Counted from the stretch's first letter, positions 1 through 6,397 are shown. The stretch is 16,041 nt of DNA from JAQUGA01 sp964521105 (GCA_964521105.1 CAZFPO010000061.1:1-16041); one strand, 5' to 3'. Numbers and translations are program-made. The notes: generated by a model from the sequence alone, not told the origin.

Positions 1-642
1 TATTTTATGACTGACAAAATGGCAATTCGTGGTAAAGTTGGTATTAATACAGCTCGCAATTCTAATTCTCTTTATTTTGATGATCCAAAAGATGTTTTTA
101 CAAGTCCAACTGATCCTGATAGCTGGGGAGAAATTAAAGATGTAAAAGTTACTTCAACAACAGCGATTGTTTTAAGTGGTGGAGTTGAATATCGTCGTGG
201 ACATAACCGCTTACAAGGTTTTTATGGTGGCGAAGCTTTGTTAGGCTTTAACATGGCAAGTACAAAAAATTCTTGGGGTGTTGAAATTAACCAAGACGCT
301 ATTACTAATGGATACACAAATGGCGATGGTTCTGCTTTAAGTGGACGAGTTTTATCTACTTCAGCTGGTACTGCAATCACTTTTGGTGTTCGCGGTTTTG
401 CAGGTGTTGAATATTTCTTTGCACCAAAAATGTCAATTGCTGGCGAATTTGGTTGGGGCTTAGGTTTAAAAACTACACCTCGTGGTAAATCAACTGTTGA
501 AAATTGGACTACATCAAATGCTGTTGAAGAAAAAGAAACCAAAGGTTCTACTAAAGGTTCTGGTTTTGGATTCCAAGTAGATAATGGATTTGGACAAAAC
601 TTACTTCCATCAGCTGCTTTAACTGTGAATTTTCACTTCTAA
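1..642 (+). CDS. Outer-membrane beta-barrel protein, C-terminal part (5' end outside window)
   Basis: The reading frame is already open at base 1 (codons for Tyr-Phe precede the ATG at 7), and Y-F-M-T-D-K-M-A-I-R resembles the inside of a beta-barrel strand, so the true start lies upstream and the ATG at 7 is probably internal. The visible part has alternating polar and hydrophobic strands rich in Gly, Phe and Tyr (for example around residues 58-85, 120-150 and 180-211, counted from the ATG). It ends in L-T-V-N-F-H-F, a C-terminal aromatic typical of substrates of the BAM outer-membrane insertion machinery. Loops with many Thr, Asn and Lys separate the strands, as in 8-12-stranded barrels of Bacteroidota. 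The ligand or pore function cannot be told from this fragment. A rho-independent terminator follows directly. Confidence 0.75.
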   Translation, partial: YFMTDKMAIRGKVGINTARNSNSLYFDDPKDVFTSPTDPDSWGEIKDVKVTSTTAIVLSGGVEYRRGHNRLQGFYGGEALLGFNMASTKNSWGVEINQDAITNGYTNGDGSALSGRVLSTSAGTAITFGVRGFAGVEYFFAPKMSIAGEFGWGLGLKTTPRGKSTVENWTTSNAVEEKETKGSTKGSGFGFQVDNGFGQNLLPSAALTVNFHF

Positions 643-663
643 TCCCAAAATAAATTTCTATAT

Positions 664-695
664 AGAGCAGATGCGAAAGTGTCTGCTCTTTTTTT
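664..695 (+). terminator. Rho-independent terminator after the beta-barrel gene
   Basis: An 8-bp perfect stem (AGAGCAGA at 664-671 with TCTGCTCT at 682-689) with a 10-nt loop runs into seven T (689-695). It starts 22 nt after the stop codon of the beta-barrel gene, in the right orientation to end it. Confidence 0.88.
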
Positions 696-792
696 GTCCT
701 ACAAAAAATAAATTAACAAGTAAAAGTTCGGTTTTATACTTTATATCATTTTAATTTATTAATTAGTCCAATAATCATCATTGAGACCTCCT

Positions 793-832
793 CGCCTCTG
801 TTGGTGTTGTTACCAATGGGGGCGTTTTTTTT
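793..832 (+). terminator. Hairpin plus T8: terminator or 3' end of a small RNA
   Basis: Bases 793-805 and 812-824 pair over 13 bp with no mismatch if three G-T wobbles are allowed; the loop is 6 nt and eight T follow (825-832). This is a textbook intrinsic terminator, yet the beta-barrel gene already has its own about 100 nt upstream and no ORF lies between. It may therefore end an unannotated short RNA starting around 740-780, or be a left-over attenuator. No leader peptide with an ATG is visible before it. Confidence 0.6.
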
Positions 833-835
833 AAA

Positions 836-889
836 ATAGTCGGAGGACGACTATTCCGAAATATTCGGGTATAGTCGTTCCCCGACTAT
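836..889. repeat. 54-nt long hairpin (REP-like palindrome) at the 3' side of the crp gene
   Basis: Bases 836-854 pair with 871-889 (ATAGTCGG with CCGACTAT at the base, then GACGACTAT-type pairing with one mismatch and one wobble). A nested CCGAA-ATA-TTCGG (856-868) forms the tip. It lies 14 nt beyond the stop of the minus-strand Crp/Fnr gene. Read on the minus strand it is followed only by TTTT, so it would be a weak terminator at best. A repetitive extragenic palindrome is the other possibility. Confidence 0.65.
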
Positions 890-903
890 ATCAAAAAAGT
901 TTT

Positions 904-1599
904 CTATCCTTTTAAACTGATATCCAACAAGCTGTCTTTTTTCAGAATTTCAACATGCTTGTCTTTTAGTTTTATAATGCCTTCACTTTCAAAGATTTTT
1001 AAAATTTTCACTGCACTTTCTGTTGACATGCCCGCAAAATCGGCTACATCTTTTCGAGTTAATAATGGGAAAATATCTATATCAAAAAATCGCTCCGATG
1101 ACAAATAAATCAGTGTTTCTGCCAATCGTCCATTCATTTGTTTGAACATTACTTTTTTAAACACATCATACAATGAGGCATTTTGTTGATAATAACGTTT
1201 AGTAAGGTTAAAACTAAACATTCCGTTTTGTTGTGCAATTTCCGACACTGTTTTTGTATCTATTAAAATTGCCTGACATTCGGTTAAAGCAAGCGATGAA
1301 TAATTGAAAACTTGCTGGGTAAACACCGACGAAAGTCCCACAAACTCTCCAGGACGTACAATGCGCAAATTAAACGTTCGGTCGTCGAGTCCTTCGAGAT
1401 ATTGTTTAACAAAGCCTTTAATTACAAACAAAATATAAGTGGAAAAAGTGCCTTGTTTCGATATTGTATCGCCTTTGCGAAATAGAACTTGTGTTTTACT
1501 CGAGCGAATTATTTCCATCTCTTCCATCGACAGCAACTGAAAACATGGTGCTTGAATATCACATAAAAAGGCATCATCATGTTCAAAAATGGTTTTCAT
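904..1599 (-). CDS. Crp/Fnr family transcriptional regulator
   Basis: A 231-residue protein of the normal size for the Crp/Fnr superfamily. Residues about 20-120 form the cyclic-nucleotide-type sensor barrel (FRKGDTISKQG at 40-50, VRPGEFVGL at 81-89), followed by a dimer helix and a C-terminal winged helix-turn-helix (TRKDVADFAGMSTESAVK at 181-198). The recognition helix keeps the Fnr-type Glu at 194. Cys13 and Cys19 are spaced as CSISQLC in E. coli FNR, and Cys108 falls where FNR has Cys122, so three of four Fe-S ligand positions are present; the fourth could be Asp8 or Asp9, or there may be no cluster. It is divergent from the thioredoxin operon and has its own TAACTTTG box (1627-1620). Role inferred: control of the adjacent redox genes in response to oxygen or redox state. 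Confidence 0.85.
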   Translation of the reverse strand: MKTIFEHDDAFLCDIQAPCFQLLSMEEMEIIRSSKTQVLFRKGDTISKQGTFSTYILFVIKGFVKQYLEGLDDRTFNLRIVRPGEFVGLSSVFTQQVFNYSSLALTECQAILIDTKTVSEIAQQNGMFSFNLTKRYYQQNASLYDVFKKVMFKQMNGRLAETLIYLSSERFFDIDIFPLLTRKDVADFAGMSTESAVKILKIFESEGIIKLKDKHVEILKKDSLLDISLKG

Positions 1600-1619
1600 G
1601 GGCTGATTATATTTATTGG

Positions 1620-1627
1620 CAAAGTTA
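1620..1627 (-). promoter_or_regulatory. -7 promoter box of the Crp/Fnr gene
   Basis: The minus strand reads TAACTTTG from 1627 to 1620, matching the Bacteroidota consensus TAnnTTTG. It lies about 20 nt upstream of the ATG at 1599. Only a weak T-rich -33 region (about 1646-1649) is seen. Confidence 0.55.
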
Positions 1628-1674
1628 GGACAAATTTTTTAGAATAAATTTCTCCAATTAAATCAACTTTTTTG

Positions 1675-1688
1675 TTGAGGTATTTCAA
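1675..1688. promoter_or_regulatory. Candidate Fnr-type binding site between divergent promoters
   Basis: TTGA-N6-TCAA (1675-1678 and 1685-1688) has the invariant half-sites of the FNR consensus TTGAT-N4-ATCAA. The centre at about 1681 is some 70-75 nt upstream of the expected start point of the thioredoxin operon, a usual class I activation distance, and about 65 nt upstream of the regulator's own expected start. An alternative TCAAC-T6-GTTGA hairpin (1663-1678) overlaps it. Confidence 0.5.
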
Positions 1689-1743
1689 TGTTTTAGCTGA
1701 GGTATAGATGCCCTGTTTTTTTACGATCTGCCAAATACCGTGG

Positions 1744-1751
1744 TAACTTTG
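1744..1751 (+). promoter_or_regulatory. -7 promoter box of the thioredoxin operon
   Basis: TAACTTTG matches TAnnTTTG, and a T-rich -33 region (TTTTTTTA at 1716-1723) lies 20 nt upstream. The start codon is 36 nt downstream. The octamer is identical to the box on the opposite strand in front of the Crp/Fnr gene. Confidence 0.65.
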
Positions 1752-1787
1752 CAGAAAATATAAATCTAACCTTAAAAATCAAAAATT

Positions 1788-2132
1788 ATGTTGTACACCA
1801 ATTTAAAACACCTTCAAACGGCAGACGAACATGCCAAAGTTCTTAGCGAAAACGAAAATGTAATGGTAATTTGTGGCAGAATGGGACCTATGTGTATCCC
1901 AGTTTATGGCATTGCCGAAGAGATAGAAAAAACCTATCCTCACGTTAAATTCTGTGATATGGAATTTGATAATCCTCAAGCGCATGTTATTCGCAATCTT
2001 CCCGAAGTTCGTAATTTTATGGGAATTCCTTTCACCATTTATTACAAAAACGGAAAAGTTGTAAAAGCAACATCAAGCATTCAAACCAAACAACAAGTTA
2101 CTACAATTTTAGATGAACAATTTTCAAAATAA
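1788..2132 (+). CDS. Atypical thioredoxin-like protein with CGRMGPMC site
   Basis: A 114-residue single thioredoxin-fold domain without signal peptide, so cytoplasmic. The thioredoxin pattern is clear from the strand V25-V27, the helix after the active site (PVYGIAEEI), the second half KFCDMEFD (54-61), and the cis-proline segment GIPFTIYYKNGKVV (79-92, Pro81). The active site is unusual: instead of WCGPC it reads C29-G-R-M-G-P-M-C36. Aligned on the following helix, Cys36 takes the place of the resolving cysteine while the nucleophile position is Gly33; Cys29 lies at the end of the strand. It is the first gene of the operon, 6 nt before the thioredoxin-reductase-like gene, which argues that they act together. 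I infer a dedicated electron acceptor or adaptor of that reductase; the substrate is unknown. Confidence 0.8.
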   Translation: MLYTNLKHLQTADEHAKVLSENENVMVICGRMGPMCIPVYGIAEEIEKTYPHVKFCDMEFDNPQAHVIRNLPEVRNFMGIPFTIYYKNGKVVKATSSIQTKQQVTTILDEQFSK

Positions 2133-2138
2133 AATTCA

Positions 2139-3098
2139 ATGAACCAAAATATTGATTTTGATACAATTATCATTGGAGGAGGTCCTGCGGGTTTAACGGC
2201 AGGAATTTACCTCTCTCGGTCACGCGTTAAAACGTTGATTTTAAATGAGGGAACAATAGGGGGACAGATGATTTTAACGCACGAAATTGCTAATTATCCT
2301 GGTGTTGAGAGCATCAGTGGTTATCAATTGTCGAACATTATGAAAAAACAAGCCCTATCCTTTGGTTGCGAAATTCGTTCGAATATTAGCATAAAAAATA
2401 TGGATTTAAACGGATTAGTTAAAGTCATTACGCTTGAAGATGATAGTGTTGTAAGGGCATACAGCGTTATTATTGCTACTGGAGGACGTTCACGTACAAT
2501 AGGAGTGGAGGGCGAAAACCGATTTAAGGGTCGAGGTATTTCGTATTGTGCTACCTGCGATGGCGATTTCTTTACAAATAAAGAAATTGTTGTGGTTGGA
2601 GGGGGCAATTCAGCCCTTGAAGAAGCCGTATCGCTAACAAAATATGCGTCCAAAGTTACCATTGTTCATCAATTCGATCATTTTCAAGCTTTTGAACATG
2701 CTGTTTTAGAAGCACAGCAAAATCCGAAAATCCACTTTATTATGGAATCTGTAATTACCTCTTTTAATGGGGATGAAAATTTGGAAAGCGTGAATATCAA
2801 AAATTTATCAAGCAATGAAGAAACAACATTTAAAACGGATGGCGTGTTTATTTTTATTGGCTATGTTCCAAATACCGATTTTATAAATGGCAAATTGGAA
2901 TTAAACCAATGGAACGAAATAGTTGTAACTAAAGATTTGGAAACCAATGTAAAAGGTGTTTTTGCTGCAGGTGATTCAATTGCCAAACGCTATCGTCAAG
3001 TTTCTACTGCTGTAGGCGATGGAACAATTGCTGCCATGGCAAACTCGAATTTCATTCATGACTTAAAAACTAAAAACAAACACTTAATAAACGCTTAA
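2139..3098 (+). CDS. trxB: Thioredoxin-reductase-like flavoprotein (TrxB family)
   Basis: A 319-residue low-molecular-weight thioredoxin reductase homologue of normal length. The FAD-binding GGGPAG is at 13-18, the redox pair C137-A-T-C140-D is canonical, the pyridine-nucleotide-binding loop GGGNSALEEA is at 154-163, and the second FAD motif GVFAAGD is at 273-279 with the following RYRQVSTAVGDG. The family transfers electrons from a pyridine nucleotide through FAD to thioredoxin. Here the HRRxxxR element that reads the 2'-phosphate of NADPH is replaced by H177-Q-F-D-H-F-Q183, with no arginine, so NADPH preference is doubtful; NADH or another donor is possible. It is flanked by two thioredoxin-fold genes (6 nt upstream, 1 nt downstream) in one operon. 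The symbol reflects the family, not proven cofactor use. Confidence 0.9.
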   Translation: MNQNIDFDTIIIGGGPAGLTAGIYLSRSRVKTLILNEGTIGGQMILTHEIANYPGVESISGYQLSNIMKKQALSFGCEIRSNISIKNMDLNGLVKVITLEDDSVVRAYSVIIATGGRSRTIGVEGENRFKGRGISYCATCDGDFFTNKEIVVVGGGNSALEEAVSLTKYASKVTIVHQFDHFQAFEHAVLEAQQNPKIHFIMESVITSFNGDENLESVNIKNLSSNEETTFKTDGVFIFIGYVPNTDFINGKLELNQWNEIVVTKDLETNVKGVFAAGDSIAKRYRQVSTAVGDGTIAAMANSNFIHDLKTKNKHLINA

Positions 3099-3099
3099 T

Positions 3100-3519
3100 A
3101 TGCAAACAACATTTATAGTGCTCGGAATTATTATCGTATTCATCACGCTACTTTATATTTTTGCTAAGCGAAAATTGAATAACTTAGAAATAGTTACCGA
3201 TAGTGAAAAAATAATTACACTAACTGACAAAAACTTTTCTGTTCAATCTAAAAATAAAATCATTTTGGTCGATTTTTGGGCAAGTTGGTGTGCACCTTGT
3301 CGTATGATGGCTCCTGTATTAAATGATGTTTCTAACGAGTTGGATTCTACGGCTTTTGTTGGAAAAGTAGATGTGGAAGCAAATCAAGCACTTGCATCAA
3401 AATACAAAGTTCGGAGTATTCCAACCATGATACTATTCAAAAATGGGGTAGAAGTAAATCGCTTTGTGGGAGTAAAAAACAAGGATTTTTTAATTAATAA
3501 AATTAAATTATTATTCTGA
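3100..3519 (+). CDS. Membrane-anchored thioredoxin
   Basis: A 139-residue protein with one N-terminal transmembrane helix (about residues 5-22) followed by AKRK, a short linker and a complete thioredoxin domain (about 40-139). The active site W63-C-A-P-C67 is canonical, DFWASWCAPCRMMAP is easily recognised, and the cis-proline is Pro108 (RSIPTM). The positive cluster directly after the helix suggests by the positive-inside rule that the domain faces the cytoplasm, where the upstream reductase can reach it; there is no cleavage site pattern. It starts 1 nt after the reductase stop. Inferred role: final electron carrier of the operon, held at the inner membrane to serve membrane or envelope proteins. 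No clear terminator follows before the convergent lipoprotein gene. Confidence 0.88.
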   Translation: MQTTFIVLGIIIVFITLLYIFAKRKLNNLEIVTDSEKIITLTDKNFSVQSKNKIILVDFWASWCAPCRMMAPVLNDVSNELDSTAFVGKVDVEANQALASKYKVRSIPTMILFKNGVEVNRFVGVKNKDFLINKIKLLF

Positions 3520-3559
3520 TATTATCGGAAATCACAGTGTTGAAAAGAAAATCTATACG

Positions 3560-4165
3560 TTACTCTTTTATTGAGAATACATCAAATCCATTTTCTTTAA
3601 TTCCGTTCATAGCACGCTGATTTTGCATTACACTGCCTCCCCAATAGTTAAAGTCCCAAACATAAGGCGTTTTAAACCAAGAGGAAATGTCCATTTGCAG
3701 TGTTAAAGTGGAAGTACGGTTAGCATGTATGGTTAAATTTGGAGTTGGAAGGGTAACGGTAAAATAATTTTGAACATATTCGGTAATTGTACTAGTATTA
3801 TGAGTAATGGTGTCTGTGTATATTTGTCCAATTCCTAAATGAAAATTGAAAGGAGTTTCTTCTTGATTTGTAATTATCCATTTCCCATTTAACATCATAT
3901 AATGATAACCTCCTCCAAGAATGTCGGGCCAAAACATGTTTGATTCTGGTGGATTTACAAATAAAAACGATTGGTTTCGTTGNNNNNNNNNNNNNNNNNN
4001 NNNNNNNNNNNNNNNNNNNNNNNNNNNNNNNNNNNNNNNNNNNNNNNNNNNNNNNNNNNNNNNNNNNNNNNNNNNNNNNNNNGGTTTTTCGGGATCCTTT
4101 TTACAACCTGCTATAATAAATAAAAATGTGGTTATTAAAATAAAAATTAAATTATTGTTTTTCAT
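3560..4165 (-). CDS. MbnP-like copper-associated lipoprotein (interrupted by assembly gap)
   Basis: The start has a lipoprotein signal peptide: a hydrophobic stretch to residue 19, then I-I-A-G-Cys21 as lipobox, followed by KKDPEK. The coding sequence then enters a 100-N gap (3983-4082), so the true length is unknown and the frame across it is only assumed. After the gap, a motif ESNMFWPDILGGGYHYMMLNGKW-type segment, FNFHLG, a WF-containing strand, and the ending QNQRAMNGIKENGFDVFSIKE-type tail match the MbnP-like family (the copper-binding partner protein first known from methanobactin operons, widespread in Bacteroidota). It begins 14 nt after the stop of the copper-type TonB receptor and is surely cotranscribed with it. 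Inferred role: periplasmic-side copper binding or delivery at a membrane. Confidence 0.72.
   Translation of the reverse strand: MKNNNLIFILITTFLFIIAGCKKDPEKXXXXXXXXXXXXXXXXXXXXXXXXXXXXXXXXXXQRNQSFLFVNPPESNMFWPDILGGGYHYMMLNGKWIITNQEETPFNFHLGIGQIYTDTITHNTSTITEYVQNYFTVTLPTPNLTIHANRTSTLTLQMDISSWFKTPYVWDFNYWGGSVMQNQRAMNGIKENGFDVFSIKE
3983..4082. other. Scaffold gap of 100 N inside the MbnP-like gene
   Basis: Exactly 100 undetermined bases, a placeholder length commonly used for gaps of unknown size. It falls inside the lipoprotein gene, so part of its N-terminal half is missing here. Confidence 0.97.
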
Positions 4166-4179
4166 TTTTTTTGAAGGGT

Positions 4180-6312
4180 TTAAAATTCAACTTGAATATT
4201 TACAAAAAACACTCTTCCAGTCTCATACAACTTTATTTTTTCGAGAGGATTGCTGGATATTACCTTGCGGTTTAAATGATTGAAATAGGCTTGGTTTAAA
4301 ATGTTATTTATACCAAAGTTTAGGGTTGCTCTATTTTTATAGGAATAGCTTATGCTTGAATTTACAAGAAAATAATCGGGAGTTGATAATTCATTATTTG
4401 CTTGTGAAACCGAGTGCTGAGGTAAAGTGTATTCAAAACTTACTCGAGGTGTTAAATTTAGCGAAGTGATTTTATAAATTGCCCAAAAGGTAGAACTCAT
4501 TGCTGGAATTTCGGGCAGCGGATCGTTTTCAATTATTGTGAATGATACTACTTGGTTATTTACGATATTATATTTTGTTGCTTTGAGCAAAACAGCATAC
4601 GTATAACCAGCTGAAAGTCCCAATTCTAATTTATTTTGTTGAGAACTGTTGGCAACCAATTCGCCTCCAAAAAATCGAGCAGTTCCTAAATTTGAAAATT
4701 GTTTAACTCCCAAAGTACCTTGTGTTGCAGGCGTAATTACACTACTTGGCAAAAGAATACCGCCTATATAATCCTCAACTTGCGATGCAAATAAATTAAT
4801 ACCAATCATTGCTTTCTTGCCAAAATATTTGCTACTAATTGAAATCTGATGGTTTACTTCGGGTTTTAAATTTGGATTTCCTAAATAGTCATAATTGTCG
4901 AATCCTACAAGCATTCGTTTAATATAAAGTTCATTCATACTCGGACTTCTTTGAGAAGTTGTAAAATCAAAAGAAATTTGCAAGTTGGTTGAAGGACTTA
5001 TACCGTATGTTAACCCATAGCTTAATAAATGATTGTTAAGAGCTTTGTTAGTATAATATTCCACTTCATTTTTTGCTAAATTAAAGGTGTCAGCCGAAAA
5101 GTGTTGGTGCTCATCAAATCGTATGGTAGCAGCAATATATGAGTGAATTGACGGCATTGGATATGCTAGTTGTGCATAAACTCCAGCATTTCGAATAACT
5201 GCATCTTTCCATAAATTATCAAACTTAGTTGAGGTTGTTGTTAATCCTCCCATAGTCATAGTCATTTGCCGTGTTCTGGTTCCATCTTTATTAATCTGTT
5301 GAAAATCAACACCTAAAATGCCATAAAATTTACTGAATGAAATTTTCTTTTTTAAATTTACACCCGAAGTAATTGCATCTACTGCCGATTCAGCTCTCAT
5401 AATACCTGTATTGGGTGGCACTATCCTGTTTGCTTGGGGACGGTAAAAATTATCCATCAAATGATTCACACGAACTTGATATGCATTTATTCTAAAATTT
5501 TCAATTTTTTCGCTGTTATAGAAAATATATGATAGGTTGAAATTATCGGTAAAATCGTAGTTTTCATCCATTGGGAGAGCCGGAAATCGAACATCTCGGG
5601 ATTCACTTCTGGAATAAGCAAGTAAAAGATGCTGGTTTGCTTCAAGTGCAATTCCAAGTTTAGTGGATACATAATCTTTTTGAAACGATGAAATAACTAC
5701 CGAATCTCTTCCATCTGTATAATTTCCATAATTTTTATATCCAGCTGCTAAAGTGAAAAATATTTTTTTGTTTCCTCCATTGATAAATATATTATTTGAA
5801 ATTCCATTTACATTACTCTCATAACCTGATTTTAATTTAAAATGAATTTTCCATTTTTCAAATGGTTGAGGTTCAATCATATCCATTACAAGTACTCCTC
5901 CAATTGCTTGACCGTATAAAAGCATGTTACTGCCCGTTACCCATCTTAATAACCAAACTTCATCTGCATCAAAATGCGAGGTAGTTGGATCCATTCGATT
6001 TGGGCAACCTCCTTCAATACGAATACCAGCACTAGTGGTAACTAACAATTGATTGTTTCTAAATCCTCGATAAACTGGGTCTATTGCAGAACCACCACGA
6101 CGAATTCCACAAGTATTAGGCATATTTCGGAGCATGGCTCCAATATCGCTTTGAAGATTTGGAAAATTTTGTGGACGAAGTCCGTAGATTGTTTGCAAAT
6201 TGTAAATTCGATTTCCAACTACATCAATTTCAGGAAGAAATAAAGTGGTGTCTTGCGCTTTAATAAAAAAGAAGTTTGCTAAGAATAAAATAATTAAATA
6301 TTTTTTTTTCAT
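4180..6312 (-). CDS. TonB-dependent copper receptor, OprC/NosA-like
   Basis: The protein is 710 residues from the ATG at 6312; an in-frame TTG just before it at 6315 is a less likely start. A signal peptide (MKKKYLIILFLANFFFIKA) precedes a plug domain (about 25-150: GAMLRNMPNTCGIRRGG, YRGFRNNQLLV) and a long beta-barrel ending in VFFVNIQVEF with terminal Phe. The plug contains G-G-C103-P-N-R-M107-D-P, the CxxxM half of the OprC copper site. The barrel contains N-H284-L-M286-D-N, the HxM half, about the same distance away as in OprC (Cys143 to His323). A Met-rich stretch (QMTMTM, 349-354) follows. No SusC-type N-terminal domain is present. It imports or binds copper at the outer membrane using TonB energy. 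The MbnP-like lipoprotein gene follows after 14 nt. Confidence 0.87.
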   Translation of the reverse strand: MKKKYLIILFLANFFFIKAQDTTLFLPEIDVVGNRIYNLQTIYGLRPQNFPNLQSDIGAMLRNMPNTCGIRRGGSAIDPVYRGFRNNQLLVTTSAGIRIEGGCPNRMDPTTSHFDADEVWLLRWVTGSNMLLYGQAIGGVLVMDMIEPQPFEKWKIHFKLKSGYESNVNGISNNIFINGGNKKIFFTLAAGYKNYGNYTDGRDSVVISSFQKDYVSTKLGIALEANQHLLLAYSRSESRDVRFPALPMDENYDFTDNFNLSYIFYNSEKIENFRINAYQVRVNHLMDNFYRPQANRIVPPNTGIMRAESAVDAITSGVNLKKKISFSKFYGILGVDFQQINKDGTRTRQMTMTMGGLTTTSTKFDNLWKDAVIRNAGVYAQLAYPMPSIHSYIAATIRFDEHQHFSADTFNLAKNEVEYYTNKALNNHLLSYGLTYGISPSTNLQISFDFTTSQRSPSMNELYIKRMLVGFDNYDYLGNPNLKPEVNHQISISSKYFGKKAMIGINLFASQVEDYIGGILLPSSVITPATQGTLGVKQFSNLGTARFFGGELVANSSQQNKLELGLSAGYTYAVLLKATKYNIVNNQVVSFTIIENDPLPEIPAMSSTFWAIYKITSLNLTPRVSFEYTLPQHSVSQANNELSTPDYFLVNSSISYSYKNRATLNFGINNILNQAYFNHLNRKVISSNPLEKIKLYETGRVFFVNIQVEF

Positions 6313-6327
6313 CAAATGTTTTTTTTA

Positions 6328-6335
6328 CAAAGTTA
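6328..6335 (-). promoter_or_regulatory. -7 promoter box of the copper receptor operon
   Basis: The minus strand reads TAACTTTG (6335 to 6328), matching TAnnTTTG, with TTG 20 nt further upstream (6358-6356) as the -33 element. The start codon follows after about 15 nt, so the leader is very short. Confidence 0.65.
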
Positions 6336-6351
6336 ATTAAATGGTTCATTT

Positions 6352-6366
6352 TATTCAATTTGAATA
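6352..6366. promoter_or_regulatory. Palindromic operator candidate over the -33 of the copper receptor promoter
   Basis: TATTCAA-T-TTGAATA is a perfect 7-1-7 inverted repeat. It covers the putative -33 TTG of the receptor promoter, so a bound regulator would be expected to block or modulate initiation. The regulator is not identified. Confidence 0.45.
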
Positions 6367-6397
6367 GTTAAAAATTACCAATATATCATTTTAAAGT

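Noticed and set aside
222..542. 106-codon ORF opposite the beta-barrel gene
   Set aside because: Antisense shadow of a well-supported outer-membrane protein frame; no domain or ribosome binding site.
2324..2662. 112-codon ORF opposite trxB
   Set aside because: Antisense shadow of a conserved flavoprotein; low-complexity product.
3520..3559. Terminator between the convergent thioredoxin and lipoprotein genes
   Set aside because: No stem with a T-run could be found in the 40-nt spacer; the two operons may end by another mechanism or overlap.
3921..4283. 120-codon plus-strand ORF across the first gap
   Set aside because: It exists only because the N run has no stops and lies opposite the lipoprotein and receptor genes.
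6313..6315. TTG codon as start of the copper receptor
   Set aside because: The adjacent ATG at 6312 gives a normal signal peptide and is the better start; the TTG would add one residue only.
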